This document shows positions 25,801 through 34,626 of a stretch of DNA of 64,000 nucleotides, one piece after another. Where the stretch lies: NCBI RefSeq assembly GCF_905220415.1, contig NC_059568.1, positions 9,176,001 through 9,240,000 on the forward strand, written 5' to 3'. The position numbers and the translations under genes are program-made. The notes under the pieces were generated by a model. The model saw nothing but the letters and a program-made list of their open reading frames with translations. It did no database searches and was not told where the DNA came from. The number at the start of each line of letters is the position of its first letter. The stretch's first letter is position 1. This DNA comes from Colias croceus. Taxonomy: Eukaryota; Arthropoda; Insecta; Lepidoptera; Pieridae.

Positions 25801-27203
25801 GTACTGATAGCTCTAAAATTAACACAGTAAAATAGTTCATTCATACATGAAAACAATTCCCTCTTTACCTTGCATTCAACATATAAAGATATTACATAAA
25901 CAATTTCATAAAAATGAAACATGAACAAGTACATTTTATCTCGAAACATTAACCCATGAAGGCAATGTATGATCGATCATATCAATTCAATGTTTTATTA
26001 ACTCTTCATTATTGAAGCAATTGAACCACATCACAACATAATATTATATCGTACCATTTTGCAATATTAATAAGAAAAATAGTTGTGTAGATTAATCTCT
26101 GAATATGTATGATAAATAATTGACAATACACATTATTATATAAATAAAATAATAACACTGTTATCTGCAACACAAGTTCAGCAAATGATAGTTATACTTA
26201 TATATATGAATTGTATATTAACAATATTTAATTAAGTTATATGTAGACCTTCACAATATGATTAATCAGATAATTTAAAGAATTTTATTATATTAATACA
26301 ACTAGATAGAATCTTAGCTTATTTTTTATGAATCATAATTTTAGAATAATGGGTGATATGTATGCAAAATATCATATTTAACCTTTAATTGTAAAAATTA
26401 ACACGTAAGGCATAAATACTTTGCATTGCTGTAATCATTTGATGTGGAATATGGAAATTGTCAATTTAAAAAACAATTAATTAACTTACTGAGGATTTGG
26501 AACTCCGTTCCCCGTTTTTACTACTATCATCCAGTCCTAATAGTTTTTCAGCATTTGACGTTGAAGGCACTGTGAACTCTTTACTGTCTGGGCTAGTACT
26601 TGCAATACTTGAGGCATTTGAATTAGTTCTTCCAGATGGACCACTTATAGCATCAATTTCCATTGTAGTTTCAGTACTATTACCATCTAAATCACCTTTA
26701 TACAGTTTCCCTTTTGGGAATTCTTTTTTTTCTTGTGTCCCGCTATTCAATAACTTTTGCATAAAGTCTTCTTTTGGCGATGTCTCTTTTGTTGCAGTAT
26801 ATAATGTTGTCCTAGAATGAATCATATTTTTTATTGTTGCATTACTACCCTCACAATCATCTTTACTACATCCAGGTAAGCTGAAGTCATTGGCCATAAG
26901 ATTTGAGAGAGTTGAAATTGTTTCAGAACTAGAAGCTAGGCTTGAGTTTGCACTAGATAGGGTCCCAGAATAGTGGGCAGTGGCTGCCATTTCTTCATCC
27001 ACTATCATGCTAGAGCAGTGCTTTAATAGTCTATTTTCTTCTTCAAAATCTTCTCTCTCGATGTCATCAATTTGTTGTCTTCCATTACAGTTGTTTGACT
27101 TTTCTACAACAATGGCTTCAGTATCAGTCTTATTCTCTAAATTATTTTCAAAAGAACTTTTCTCGAAGATGTCACATTTGGAATGCGAACATGATGGTTC
27201 CAT
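13589..27203 (-). CDS. ago: archipelago / FBXW7: F-box and WD40 substrate receptor of SCF ubiquitin ligase (10 coding exons)
   Basis: The product recruits phosphorylated proteins (in known family members cyclin E, Myc, Notch, HIF/trachealess) to SKP1-CUL1 for ubiquitination. Ten minus-strand exons join with matching phases: 27203-26490, 25812-25729, 25516-25472, 25037-24877, 22192-21977, 21184-20896, 20490-20309, 19160-18935, 17061-16851, 13875-13589. The total is 2415 nt, 804 aa. Residues 1-238 are Ser/Asn-rich. An acidic stretch covers about 244-278, RKRR is at 282, the helical region before the F-box is at 325-368, the F-box is at about 374-415 (PKELALTVLGYLSPKDLL), and WD40 repeats run from 469 to near the end. 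Phosphodegron-binding Arg are present at about 556, 570 and 596; their 14- and 26-residue spacing equals human R465/R479/R505. It is longer than human FBXW7 (707 aa) and shorter than the Drosophila protein. The C-terminus after LLVLDFD is VPGACRKCDE. No break was found. Confidence 0.96.
13961..15050. mobile_element. Fold-back element with ~335-bp inverted arms in an ago intron
   Basis: Left arm 13961-14294 and right arm 14713-15050 are inverted copies with few differences (blocks such as gccgcagtggttgcgtttat, gatagatccattagacat, cttatttcgatgacat recur in inverse). The spacer is 418 bp with no transposase. The spacer shares about 55 bp (taatactcgcgtaaaatca, cactagaaaatac) with 17296-17352. No clear target duplication was found. 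Confidence 0.8.
15051..16500. other. ago intron, AT-rich
   Basis: No exon or named element is visible. A short acagatggcgttgg fragment at about 15364 belongs to a dispersed repeat type. A Tc1/mariner-like end (ggacaccctgtgt) is at 16535-16547. Confidence 0.4.
16648..16811. mobile_element. MITE with 17-bp TIRs and TAA duplication (PIF/Harbinger-like)
   Basis: Ends gggcggccgtacacgga (16648-16664) and tccgtgtacggccgctc (16795-16811) are inverted with one mismatch. TAA flanks both sides, the usual target duplication of PIF/Harbinger elements. It is unusually GC-rich inside an AT-rich ago intron, 40 bp from exon 9. Confidence 0.65.
16851..17061 (-). CDS. ago: ago coding exon 9 (WD40 repeats 5-7)
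   Basis: Reads FDGIHVVSGSLDTSIRVW, LTGHQSLTSGMELHSN, ILVSGNADSTVKVWD and ends HTLSG across the junction. Acceptor ttgcag, donor G|gtaagt. Confidence 0.95.
17125..17282 (+). repeat. Dispersed repeat, copy 1 (degraded Helitron-like)
   Basis: The block from ctgtatgcat through acagtgattctcgaggga to gaagccgcgggcggtaatct matches a second copy at about 17655-17850. The tail gaagccgcgggcgg resembles small Helitron 3' ends. It lies in the ago intron between exons 8 and 9. Confidence 0.55.
17425..17630 (+). mobile_element. tRNA-derived SINE (Bm1-like)
   Basis: An RNA polymerase III A-box-like tagtacagtggttg (about 17428) and B-box ggttcgattcctgg (17463) sit about 35 bases apart, as in a tRNA-derived head. 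A body follows with gtctgatcacctacttgt and gatcagtgaaacgcat, shared with 47264-47345. Confidence 0.6.
17655..17850 (+). repeat. Dispersed repeat, copy 2
   Basis: Second copy of the repeat at 17125-17282, in the same orientation on the other side of the SINE (gacagtgattctcaaggaag, gaagctgcgagcggtaatct). Confidence 0.55.
17950..18600 (-). pseudogene. Damaged LINE reverse transcriptase fragment in an ago intron
   Basis: The minus strand encodes reverse-transcriptase pieces. One reads LSKLPSYGLPERLCNWVASF through SAGVPQGCVSSPMLFL. In another frame it continues YVDDTEI..., SLRRDISSLCVFYKIYNGE, PRTTSLWNELPSEVFPSVF and a Pro/Arg-rich end. The catalytic YxDD follows the PQG box after only a few residues, with a frame change, and the C-terminal part follows it at once, so two internal deletions or a frameshift are present. 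The 5' half is missing. It is jockey/R1-like by these motifs. The stretch 18601-18934 upstream is unassigned. Confidence 0.8.
18935..19160 (-). CDS. ago: ago coding exon 8 (WD40 repeats 3-5)
   Basis: Reads VVSGSRDATLRVWSIPDG, GHLAAVRCVQYDGKVVVSG and AYDYFVKVW, ending GHTNRVYSLQ. It contains the Arg equivalents of human R479 and R505. Donor CAG|gtgaga, phase 0. Confidence 0.95.
19161..20308 (-). other. ago: ago intron between exons 7 and 8
   Basis: 1.15 kb of AT-rich DNA with no recognised repeat or coding sequence. Confidence 0.5.
20309..20490 (-). CDS. ago: ago coding exon 7 (WD40 repeat 2 and start of 3)
   Basis: Reads CLRTLVGHSGGVWSSQ, then ISGSTDRTLRVWNAKTGQ and GHTSTVRCMHLHQNR. The Arg in STVRC corresponds to human R465. 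It ends phase 2 (AG|gtatga). The correct frame gives no long open frame of its own because it contains no ATG at its start. Confidence 0.94.
20896..21184 (-). CDS. ago: ago coding exon 6 (end of F-box, linker, WD40 repeat 1)
   Basis: Starts FLADDNLLWKEQCRR, completing the F-box linker, and reaches WD repeat 1 (GHDDHVITCLQF, ILSGSDDTTLKVW). Donor AAG|gttagt. Confidence 0.95.
21977..22192 (-). CDS. ago: ago coding exon 5 (F-box)
   Basis: Encodes FQSWSNSEKIQAIDALISRC, then HMMKAIEPLFQRDFISLLPK and ELALTVLGYLSPKDLLRAAQ ending TCRYWR. This is the F-box core that binds SKP1. Both splice phases are 2 and join in frame. Confidence 0.95.
22428..22642 (+). mobile_element. Small Helitron, family 2, second copy
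   Basis: Starts TCTATACTAATATTATAAAG after A and ends gcagggcacagCTAC. It has a (gtttgttt) stretch and the same core as 6020-6214. The last base of the CTAG end is mutated. It lies in the ago intron between exons 4 and 5. Confidence 0.65.
22650..24555 (-). other. ago: ago intron, AT-rich, no exon found
   Basis: About 1.9 kb between two Helitrons. Short open frames (for example near 23683-23877) have no motif and AT-rich codon content consistent with chance. Confidence 0.4.
24560..24787 (+). mobile_element. Small Helitron, family 1
   Basis: A head with atggatgtatggatgtttgt is followed by ctactgaaccgattacaatg, aatcccacgggaacgggaac, a tail gcgggcgaagtcgcgggcgg and then aaatCTAG before T. It lies 90 bp from ago exon 4. 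Confidence 0.7.
24877..25037 (-). CDS. ago: ago coding exon 4 (basic motif and pre-F-box region)
   Basis: Starts with RKRRLEPPPPQSAKK, a likely nuclear localisation signal, and ends PPELKQWLN plus two bases of an Arg codon (donor CG|gtaaga, phase 2). LQEWLKMFQSW-like residues at the junction with exon 5 match the conserved family sequence. Confidence 0.9.
25472..25516 (-). CDS. ago: ago coding micro-exon 3
   Basis: 15 codons, phase 0 at both ends, reading DDEDDDEPEPDDRLW between tttttag and TGG|gtaagt. At 45 nt and phase 0, skipping would keep the frame. Confidence 0.82.
25729..25812 (-). CDS. ago: ago coding exon 2
   Basis: 28 codons, phase 0 at both ends: SYQYCDPDDDSEEEINEE then SWCTCLSSHE. 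The acidic run is typical of the stretch before the F-box in FBXW7 proteins. Acceptor ttttag and donor GAG|gtaacc are visible. Confidence 0.85.
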
Positions 27204-27215
27204 TCTAGAGATTTT
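26490..27215 (-). CDS. ago: ago coding exon 1 (start codon at 27203)
   Basis: It encodes residues 1-238, beginning MEPSCSHSKCDIFEK. The acceptor cag lies just upstream (exon begins 27215, 12 bases before ATG), so the first ATG is in the second or later transcript exon. The donor TCA|gtaagt is phase 0. The segment is low-complexity, rich in Ser, Asn and Glu, as the variable N-terminus of this family usually is. Confidence 0.88.
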
Positions 27216-27287
27216 CTGTAAAGAACTCGTTTATCAGTACCTAAAAATGGTATTATAAATACTTGACAGATATTTGAGTTTACTTAC

Positions 27288-27330
27288 ATTTACTGATTCT
27301 GCAATTAGCCCTGCATGTATAAGATGACAC
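27288..27330 (-). other. ago: Candidate 5' untranslated exon of ago with a 4-codon upstream ORF
   Basis: Minus-strand acceptor ttgtctttag and donor AAAT|gtaagt enclose 43 nt. Its length breaks the frame, so it is more likely untranslated than coding. It contains ATG CAG GGC TAA, a short upstream ORF. The intron to coding exon 1 would be only 72 bp, typical of insects. Confidence 0.35.
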
Positions 27331-29072
27331 CTAAAGACAATCAAACAGGTATATCAGCATATTGCATGAAGCATAGATAATTAAAACAAGTCGCTCAAAA
27401 TATTTTGCTATTTGACTGACAGGTAAAAGTAAACAAAACCTCACACTTTAATAATACTTATGTGCACAAGTATACTTGTTTTGTTATTAATTTAAAAGAA
27501 GGAAATGATTGACAATATAAAAGTGTATGCCATGAGGCATTATTTTAAGCATAAAGTAATTTAATAAAGATTAAAAAAGTTACCTATGAAGTACAAATTG
27601 GTCCAACTTTTACAAAATTTGAGACTACACTAACTTCTGAATCATGTGAGTGTTGTTATATTATTATGTCCACCTATTCAAACAAAAGAAATATAATGAT
27701 ATAGGTTAAATATAAATATATAACATACATATAAATAGTTTTTTGAAACTGAATCATATGGTATTTGATATTTTGATATAAATAAGCCAAAATGAAGCAG
27801 TATAAGATTCATAAAAATGATTAAAGCAAGCCTATGTAGCATGCTTTCTGTACAATTTATAATAGTTAATTCTTCGTCAAATCATTCTCAAACAAGAACT
27901 AAATAGTTAAATTATCAATTACCAAAAGCTATAATACATATACTAATTCATCACAGTATACAAATAATTTTTAATACTCTTTACATATAAATCAAAAAGA
28001 TATAAATAAACATAATACCATTAAAGCAATAATTTTTTTATTCATTCTTTTTGAATGACTTCAACGTAAATCACTTCTAAAAATATAATAATTAATAAAA
28101 AAAAAAAAAAAATTATCTAGCGAGTAAAACCTTATCTTGAAACATTTTCTATGAAAGGAATATGGAAAGTCAACTAGTAGATATACTAACTAGAGCCAAA
28201 CAATTACAAAAAGTATTTACAATTTACATCATATTGACACTTTTTAATTAGTTCTACTCAGAGAATCAGTTGTGTAGACAATAATTTATATTTTAAGCAA
28301 AAAAAACTATATCATGCTATCAATCACATCATACAATGAATACAGAGTACATATCACTATGTGATTGAACATATAAAATTATACATAATAATTGTAATTA
28401 ATTTGTGGGAATAACCTACAGGATAGTTATGAAAAGCCAAAAGGTAAATGATTATTAGCAAGGTGCAAATGGGTACCACTATAAACAACAAATCATCACG
28501 ACGACGTAATTGCTTCGCAATCAGAGTCCCACAAGGCCACCACTCAATGCATATTCTACCACTGTCACAATCAAGGCCAATTTAATCATATTATGTTCAC
28601 TATTCCTGCCCTGTTTATAACACAAACTTATTTTATAATAAAGCACATAACTAAAACAATGCACAAACAACTTCGTTCCATTCTACAATTTCTTAATAGC
28701 GTATTTTGCCCATCGCCAATACAGGAAGTCTAACCATGTGTCCTTATTTGAGAAAAAAATGAGTGCGAGATAAAGGACTCCGACCGTGAGAATATTTTTT
28801 TAACTGAACACAAAATTCACATGCATCCGTGCTAACAAAAAAAACGTATGGTCGTATGGACAAACAGTCCGTGGCGAAATGTTATAAGTTATGCCTTTAG
28901 GTGCAGCCGTTCGATGGAGCCTATAATATAATCTAGGGTTCTTTGCATGCGCAGAAAAGCATTTCCTCCCTAAAAGCTCATAACAAGGATACTAAAGAAT
29001 ATATTGTAAAAACATAAAAAGTGTAATGAGAAACTAACACCACGTCCGCTACAAATACTTCCTTATCACTCA
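27331..29072 (-). other. ago: Probable first intron of ago
   Basis: AT-rich DNA with a 17-base A run near 28101. No coding sequence is seen. The limits are defined by the acceptor at 27331 and the donor at 29073. Confidence 0.3.
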
Positions 29073-29073
29073 C

Positions 29074-29330
29074 CTGTTCTCAAATTAAACCAAAGTTTAC
29101 TTCATTTGGAGGATACCGTGTTTGTTATTGCAACATTTTTCTTGTTAAATAAAACCTATAAAATAGGTGCAGTGTGCAGCATTATAGGTAGTATACCTAT
29201 CAGCTACTTTACGACAAACACCCGTGGTCGGCCATCAGCCATAATAAATAGAAGCATGTGAATTAATTGCCATAACCTAAAATTGCCCGGTTGCTATATT
29301 GTCTATTATTCTCTGAGAGGGCAACTTTTT
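29074..29330 (-). promoter_or_regulatory. ago: Candidate first exon and promoter region of ago
   Basis: On the minus strand a near-consensus donor GAACAG|gtgagtgat ends at 29074, with no ATG-led long frame before it, as for a non-coding first exon. The start site is not visible; the right-hand limit given here is nominal. Confidence 0.25.
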
Positions 29331-30240
29331 TTTACCATAAACACATTGTTTGTCTATGACGATGGTAAACATTTTATTACCTATTGAATGAAGACAAGAA
29401 GAAGACCAATGGTCTAAGATCCGAACGATCCGAATATAAGTCGAAATGCAACGGCGTGATAATAGAATGAGACCAATTTTATAATAAATTTATTGTATTA
29501 AAAAATCTTTTATTTTCATTTTTTATTAATTGCACGGGAAAAAAATTAAAAACTTCTCTAAAAAAATGGGTTGTATCTAAGGGTTGTATAGGTTGTATAC
29601 CGGTGACACAGATAATAAAATAATAGACTGCCTACAACGACCAGTCAACGTGTTCGAATGTGCAGCGACGGTGAATAGACAACTTTATTTACAAGACGCC
29701 AAGAACATATGCCAAGAGCTCAAATAGTTTATAACAAGTTAGAAGAATGCTTTAACAAGCTCTTACAATAATATTGGGTAGCAATTTTAAATCCTTTCCA
29801 ATCTGAATATTGAATTAATGAAAAGGAGCTTTTAAATATAATATATGTATAAAGAATCATCAATCTGCAAAACGGAAAAGGGTTTTTTTTATAATAAAAT
29901 ACCTACCCAAATAAATTCTTTTCTTAGATTTGAAATCTCATTCTCAATTTCATTTCATTTTTTTTTATATCACATACTCGCCCAACGCTGTCGATTTTGG
30001 CACCGCGCGCGCACCGTTAGCAAAGACGTTCTAAATTTGAATGCCGCTAGGGACCTAATGACAATATCACATTCAATAGTTAGGTACAAAAAAATATTAT
30101 TATCAGTTTTGGAACATTTAATGCTGTTGATTTATATTATTTTATGCCTCAAAACATGGATAAACATGGATACTATCTTCAGTATCTTGAATTTTGGCGC
30201 CCCATCATGAAACGCTTGGTTATAATATTATTAATAAAGA
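29331..30240. other. AT-rich region upstream of ago
   Basis: A 121-codon plus-strand frame (29845-30210) has no recognisable motif and a Phe/Ile/Leu-rich composition in keeping with AT-rich chance. A GC-rich patch at 29990-30055 (ccgcgcgcgcaccgttagc) is unassigned. Confidence 0.3.
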
Positions 30241-30241
30241 C

Positions 30242-30395
30242 GTGAAACTTTTATTACATCGTCTCAAACTTTTTGGTCTGTGTAGCGCATGTCGCGTGAC
30301 GCACGATACGTACGATAATAATTTTTAGTTAAATGTCTATAGTGTGAAAAAAAGTTTCACTTTTACCGTGGTTTCATAAAACCACACAACATTTT
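30242..30395 (+). repeat. Direct repeat upstream of ago, copy 1
   Basis: It runs from gtgaaacttttattacatcg through gtagcgcatgtcgcgtgacg to gtttcacttttaccgtgg, followed by the palindrome gtggtttcataaaaccac. The unit itself starts gtgaaactttt and carries the inverse aaaaagtttcac, so it may be a MITE. Confidence 0.75.
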
Positions 30396-30477
30396 TTTGT
30401 TTTTTATTGTAGTATCTCGTCTTGCCTTGCCATTTCCTTTTGGCTTTGTATATTTTATTCTTATTAATTTATTAAAG

Positions 30478-30645
30478 TGAAACTTTTATTACATCGTCTC
30501 AACCTTTTTGGTCTGTGTAGCGCATGTCGCGTGACGCACGATACGTACGATAATTATCGTACAAATACGATAATTTTTAGTTAAATGTCTATAGTGTGAA
30601 AAAAAGTTTCACTTTTACCGTGGTTTCATAAAACCACACAACATT
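30478..30645 (+). repeat. Direct repeat upstream of ago, copy 2
   Basis: Nearly identical to copy 1 but with about 17-18 extra bases that duplicate the tacgataat motif (tacgataattatcgtacaaa). The two copies are 236 bp apart start to start. Confidence 0.75.
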
Positions 30646-30699
30646 TTATTATAGGATTATCAAGAAGAGGCAATATCGTAACCAATGAGGTTAATCCGA

Positions 30700-30844
30700 G
30701 GTGCGATTATTGCTAGTTGAAGATCCCTCCCAGAAAGAGTGAGAGAAGCCAAGCGTTCTTCAAAATGTCAAATGAATGTAACAGCTGTTTTTAACCGTTG
30801 ACGGCCGCGGCGTGGAGTGCGCAAAGTTTGAAATTTCATGTAAG
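30700..30844 (+). promoter_or_regulatory. Candidate untranslated first exon of a plus-strand transcript
   Basis: A moderately GC-rich stretch (gttgacggccgcggcgtgg) ends in a strong donor TGTAAG|gtaggtg at 30844/30845. No downstream coding exon was recognised in the window. It could be a divergent non-coding transcript opposite ago, or chance. Confidence 0.2.
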
Positions 30845-31021
30845 GTAGGTGTAAAAACATTTAATTCAATTTACTACCTAAATACCTATTGGAAGTGCTT
30901 TAAGTGGCTATAATAATTACTATATTGCATCATAATGTGATTTTGCGTAGGATGTGATAATGGAGTAGGTACCAGCTTTATCGACCTAATTTATTGCCGT
31001 AATTTCAATTTTTAATAATAA

Positions 31022-32049
31022 CACTGGTCTGCAAAAAAAAATTTTTTTCGCGCTCCTTCTTATTTTTGCAAAAGATTATTATAGAAGTGATACTTCTGAC
31101 CAGAAATTAAGTTTTAAAAAATTTGTATCACGTCTAGATTTTTTGTGGTTTAATTTGAAAGAAACCCATTTTTTGTTCTAAGAATACATCGTTATTTTAA
31201 AAATTAGGTTTAAATATTACAAAAAATGGCAAGAAAACGATTAAAAACTATAAGATAATATTACCTATTACACATTATTTACATTGTTTCAATTAGTAGT
31301 TTTCTTTTCTTTTAATATTTTATAAGGAGTTTCGTGACGAATCAATCAAGTAAAATCAGCAAGCTTTGCTGCCAACTTATTATCTATATTTTACTATATT
31401 TTCAGTTAGCTTTTCCTTATCTCCTATAAAACTTCAGGTGAAATGTTTCATAGTGGTCACCAGATACTCTTTTTACAACTTTAGTCTGCTTAATTTCATA
31501 ATTTAAGTCTAAGCTAAGCTCCCGCATTTGCAGTCCCTAGAGACCACACTAAAGACTCGCGCTTTCGATGTTGCGTCGTTTAAAAATCCATAACACGTGA
31601 TTCGATTTTGCTTTGTGGTTGAAATTATATACAAATTTTCATCAATATATCAGTACAATATAAAAATTTTACCAAATTAAAAATAAAATAAATAAACCGT
31701 CCCCTTAAAACTTTACTTTGAACTGAGCGCAGCGGAGTCATGATGAGAACTACGGAAGCCCATAAATTCCCTACAAATTAGTGTAAAAATAATGTCTTCA
31801 GTAGATACCGTTCTAGTTTTATAAATTTAAGTCGTTTTTGTGATGAAAAATATCATAAAGACCGAATAAAATAGCATTATTGCAAGAGAGACTACCAAAC
31901 AATACAGAATTTTGAGGTATTTAAAAACGACAATAAAAAAAAATTTAGACGTGATACAAAAAAACTGAAAGCAGATCTAGATTCAGCATGTTAAGATCTA
32001 CATGTTTATCATATTTTTATTCAAAGGAGGATTTCTTTGCAGACCAGTG
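31022..32049. mobile_element. 1-kb non-autonomous TIR element with TAA flanks
   Basis: Ends CACTGGTCTGCAAA (31022-31035) and TTTGCAGACCAGTG (32036-32049) are perfect 14-bp inverted repeats flanked by TAA on both sides. Subterminal inverted blocks tttgtatcacgtctagattt (about 31122) and its inverse (about 31950) are also present. There is no transposase frame. PIF/Harbinger-like by the TAA, but the family is not certain. Confidence 0.7.
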
Positions 32050-32052
32050 TAA

Positions 32053-32952
32053 TTATTGTAAACGACACTAAGTAGTATAATATATTTCAGATAGAAGACT
32101 TCAAGTAGAGGACTAACTAACTAGTTACTTACCGACTTTTTTTAGGTTTGTGTAAGTAATTTTTGATGAAGGGAAAGAAATAGGTAAATGAAGATAAAAT
32201 AATGTTTCGGACGCAAAAAACATTTTTATTATTATGATGTACTTATTTACTTACATTAATATTTCAAGTGTGTGATGTCGATGTGTCATTGATTTTAGAG
32301 CGAACAACGTCTATAAAATATATTTGATACAAACTGGGTCCTTCTGCAAACTGCATTTTATAATTTTATTATTATGTCTGCGCTTTATACCTACCTAAGG
32401 TACCTATTAATTGGATTGCACAATTGCATAATATTTTCCTTGCAGTCACAATTATATATTCATATTGCAATAACATAAATAATCTTGGCCAAGAAGTCCC
32501 TTATACATATTTCATTACTTTACTCGTTATAATTAGTCATATTTCCATGAATGATTAGTGATTTAGTAATAAATTGTTTTGTTCGGGACGCAATCTGCAT
32601 CTGGCACAAAATCTTTAAGGTGTTTAAGATTGGGGAGATAAACATTTGTAACATTACAAGTTGTTGATGCTACGTCGTAGTGAATGAAATGCCTACCTAA
32701 CTAGGTGTAGGTAACTACTTAGTAGGTATTGTTTATTTTTTATACTTTTATGTGAAAGTTCGTCATTTCTAATAAAACCATTTTGTTTAATATTTTTAAC
32801 GCTTCCACAACACTATTTTATTACTCATCAACATCACTTTTTTGCTACAGTTGCTGTTTTTGACATTAGTTTTGCTCTACACAATCACGAGCAGCAGTAG
32901 ATAATAGGTTTTCTGTGATCACGAGTCTTCAAAAACTTGTTATAGGTACCTA
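32053..32952. other. AT-rich intergenic stretch
   Basis: I see no gene or named repeat. On the minus strand this is downstream of the gene ending at 32953; aataaa-type signals occur near 32770 and 32565. Confidence 0.35.
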
Positions 32953-33628
32953 CTACCATTGAGAAAGTAAATCGAAGTCCGTTAACCGTTGTAAAACAAA
33001 TCCTCGCTTTTTAGTTTTTTTCTTATCTTTATCCTTTTCGGATTCTTTTTCTAATTGTTGAACTTTTTCTTTCTTTGTTGGTTTCGTACCACTTTCCGCT
33101 TCTTTCATTTTTTTTATCTCACAGTCCAAATCAAATGGACATTCGTCTGCGGAATATATAGGCATCATAATTACAGGTACGTAATTGGATTTACCACCGG
33201 AATCTCTCTGCAAGAACAACGATCATTTCCATCACTATGATGCTATGCTATTTCAATTAGGTATGTAGGGGAGGATGCTATCTTACTTGGTTTTCTGAGG
33301 CACACTGGCAGCAGTAGCTCTGTGCTGCGGAAATCGCTTTCGATTTCACTAAATGTTGAACAATACTCTTGAGCCGCTCTTCATCGAGGTCCCCTGGCTT
33401 ACAATTTTCCCATTTGCCATTTGGATTCATCTGCACTAACACTGGTGCAGAAACATCTAAAGCGTCAAAGCCTGGTTGCTTTAGAGGACTGGAAAATGAC
33501 AATTCAACAATCTCAATCAGCTCAATGTACGTTTCGTGAAAATATATTTCTTTATAGATTACGTAAGTACTTATTAAGTAAACTTACATGTTAGCAACTT
33601 TTGACAAAATATTTTTATCATTACCCAT
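32953..33628 (-). CDS. Uncharacterised three-exon gene ending TDFDLLSQW (165 aa)
   Basis: Exons 33628-33588, 33488-33287 and 33207-32953 join in frame (phases 2 and 0; donors AT|gtaagt and CAA|gtaaga; acceptors ttccag and cttgcag). Total 498 nt. The product starts MGNDKNILSKVAN. It then has a segment with LVQMNPNGKWENC, SAAQSYCCQCASEN (a Cys cluster) and YVPVIMMPIYSADECPFDLD, a Lys/Glu-rich charged stretch of about 35 residues, and a C-terminus FVLQRLTDFDLLSQW. No signal peptide or membrane segment is seen. The ATG at 33628-33626 is the only plausible start before the first donor. The function is not recognised. The shared ending and Cys-rich segment link it to the gene at 35181-40502. Confidence 0.8.
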
Positions 33629-33880
33629 TATTTAAGATTTTTAAAGGATTTTGAAATAAATATACAGAAACTTAGAATTTTGTACTTACAAACTTTCACA
33701 ATGTCGTAGTGACAGCAGTTTTTTTCTTAATAGGTATGCCACTTGTATGCCACCAATGTTTATTTTCACAATTGAGATTTTTTAAAGTTTATATAGGTTA
33801 CACAGATCTAATAGGTTAGGACCAACGTAGGGACTATGGTAGGGACCGTTAGGTACAAATAGTATTAATCCATAGGTAGG
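33629..33880 (-). promoter_or_regulatory. Upstream region of the 33-kb gene
   Basis: About 250 bp separate the ATG from the next repeat. The 5' UTR must begin here or upstream. No clear TATA box is assigned. Confidence 0.2.
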
Positions 33881-34100
33881 TACTAATATTAGAAATGCGA
33901 AAGTAATTCTGTCTGTCTGTTACTCTGCAATCACGCCTTAACTACTGTTACCAATTTGCATGAAATTTGGTATAGAGATAAATATTTTGATACCCGAGAA
34001 AGGACATAGGCTACTTTTTATCCCGTAAATCCCCCGGGAACGGGAACTATGCGGGTTTTTCTTTGACTGCGCGGGCGAAGCCGCGCGGAAATACACATAT
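33881..34100 (+). mobile_element. Helitron-like repeat, family 1
   Basis: Shares with 5181-5376 the blocks atgcgaaagtaattctgtct, gataccyygagaaaggacat and aacgggaactatgcgggttt, ending cgcgggcgaagccgcgcggaa. The CTAG end is lost. Confidence 0.65.
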
Positions 34101-34520
34101 CCCTTATCAATAACATTATCCCCAAGTTATCCCCCATCGACGTCTTGATCGATAATTCATCGTTATTGTAGGCTATACGATACGATACGTTTATCTACAA
34201 CTTATGTCAATCTCATACATTCATAATCTATTCTATCAAACTTTACGCTATTAAAAAGCCACTTGTCTAGATGGGCTGAAAAAGGCCGCTTTGTTCTACG
34301 AATATAGTCGGTGTCCCTCGAATATCAGGAGTCTACGAATGTGGGCGGAGATATTATATTCTTTATTTTATCCTTCGTTTAAACGCTCTTCCCTACTTCA
34401 AAAAACACATAGGTTACATGTCTTTTATTAGGTACCTACATTAGTCATTACCATTATTCAGTACAATTTTTCAACTAGGTATACCCAATTACCCAATTAG
34501 AATCATGTTCCATACATTTT

Positions 34521-34626
34521 GATCAAAAAAAAAACACTTCAACCATATGTACCAAGCTAACTTTTGCACAGGTAACCGGTACAAAAAGTTTGGTGGTACA
34601 AATGGTTGAATTGTTTTTTTGTAATC
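34521..34626. repeat. Imperfect ~45-bp inverted repeat (hairpin or MITE)
   Basis: gatcaaaaaaaaaacacttc aaccatatgtacca on the left pairs with tggtacaaatggttgaa ttgttttttttgtaatc on the right around a ~17-base centre (cacaggtaaccggtac). Mismatches are scattered. No clear target duplication. Confidence 0.5.

Noticed and set aside
29845..30210. 121-codon plus-strand frame upstream of ago
   Set aside because: No motif, Phe/Ile/Leu-rich composition, and frames of this length are expected a few times by chance in 64 kb of AT-rich DNA.
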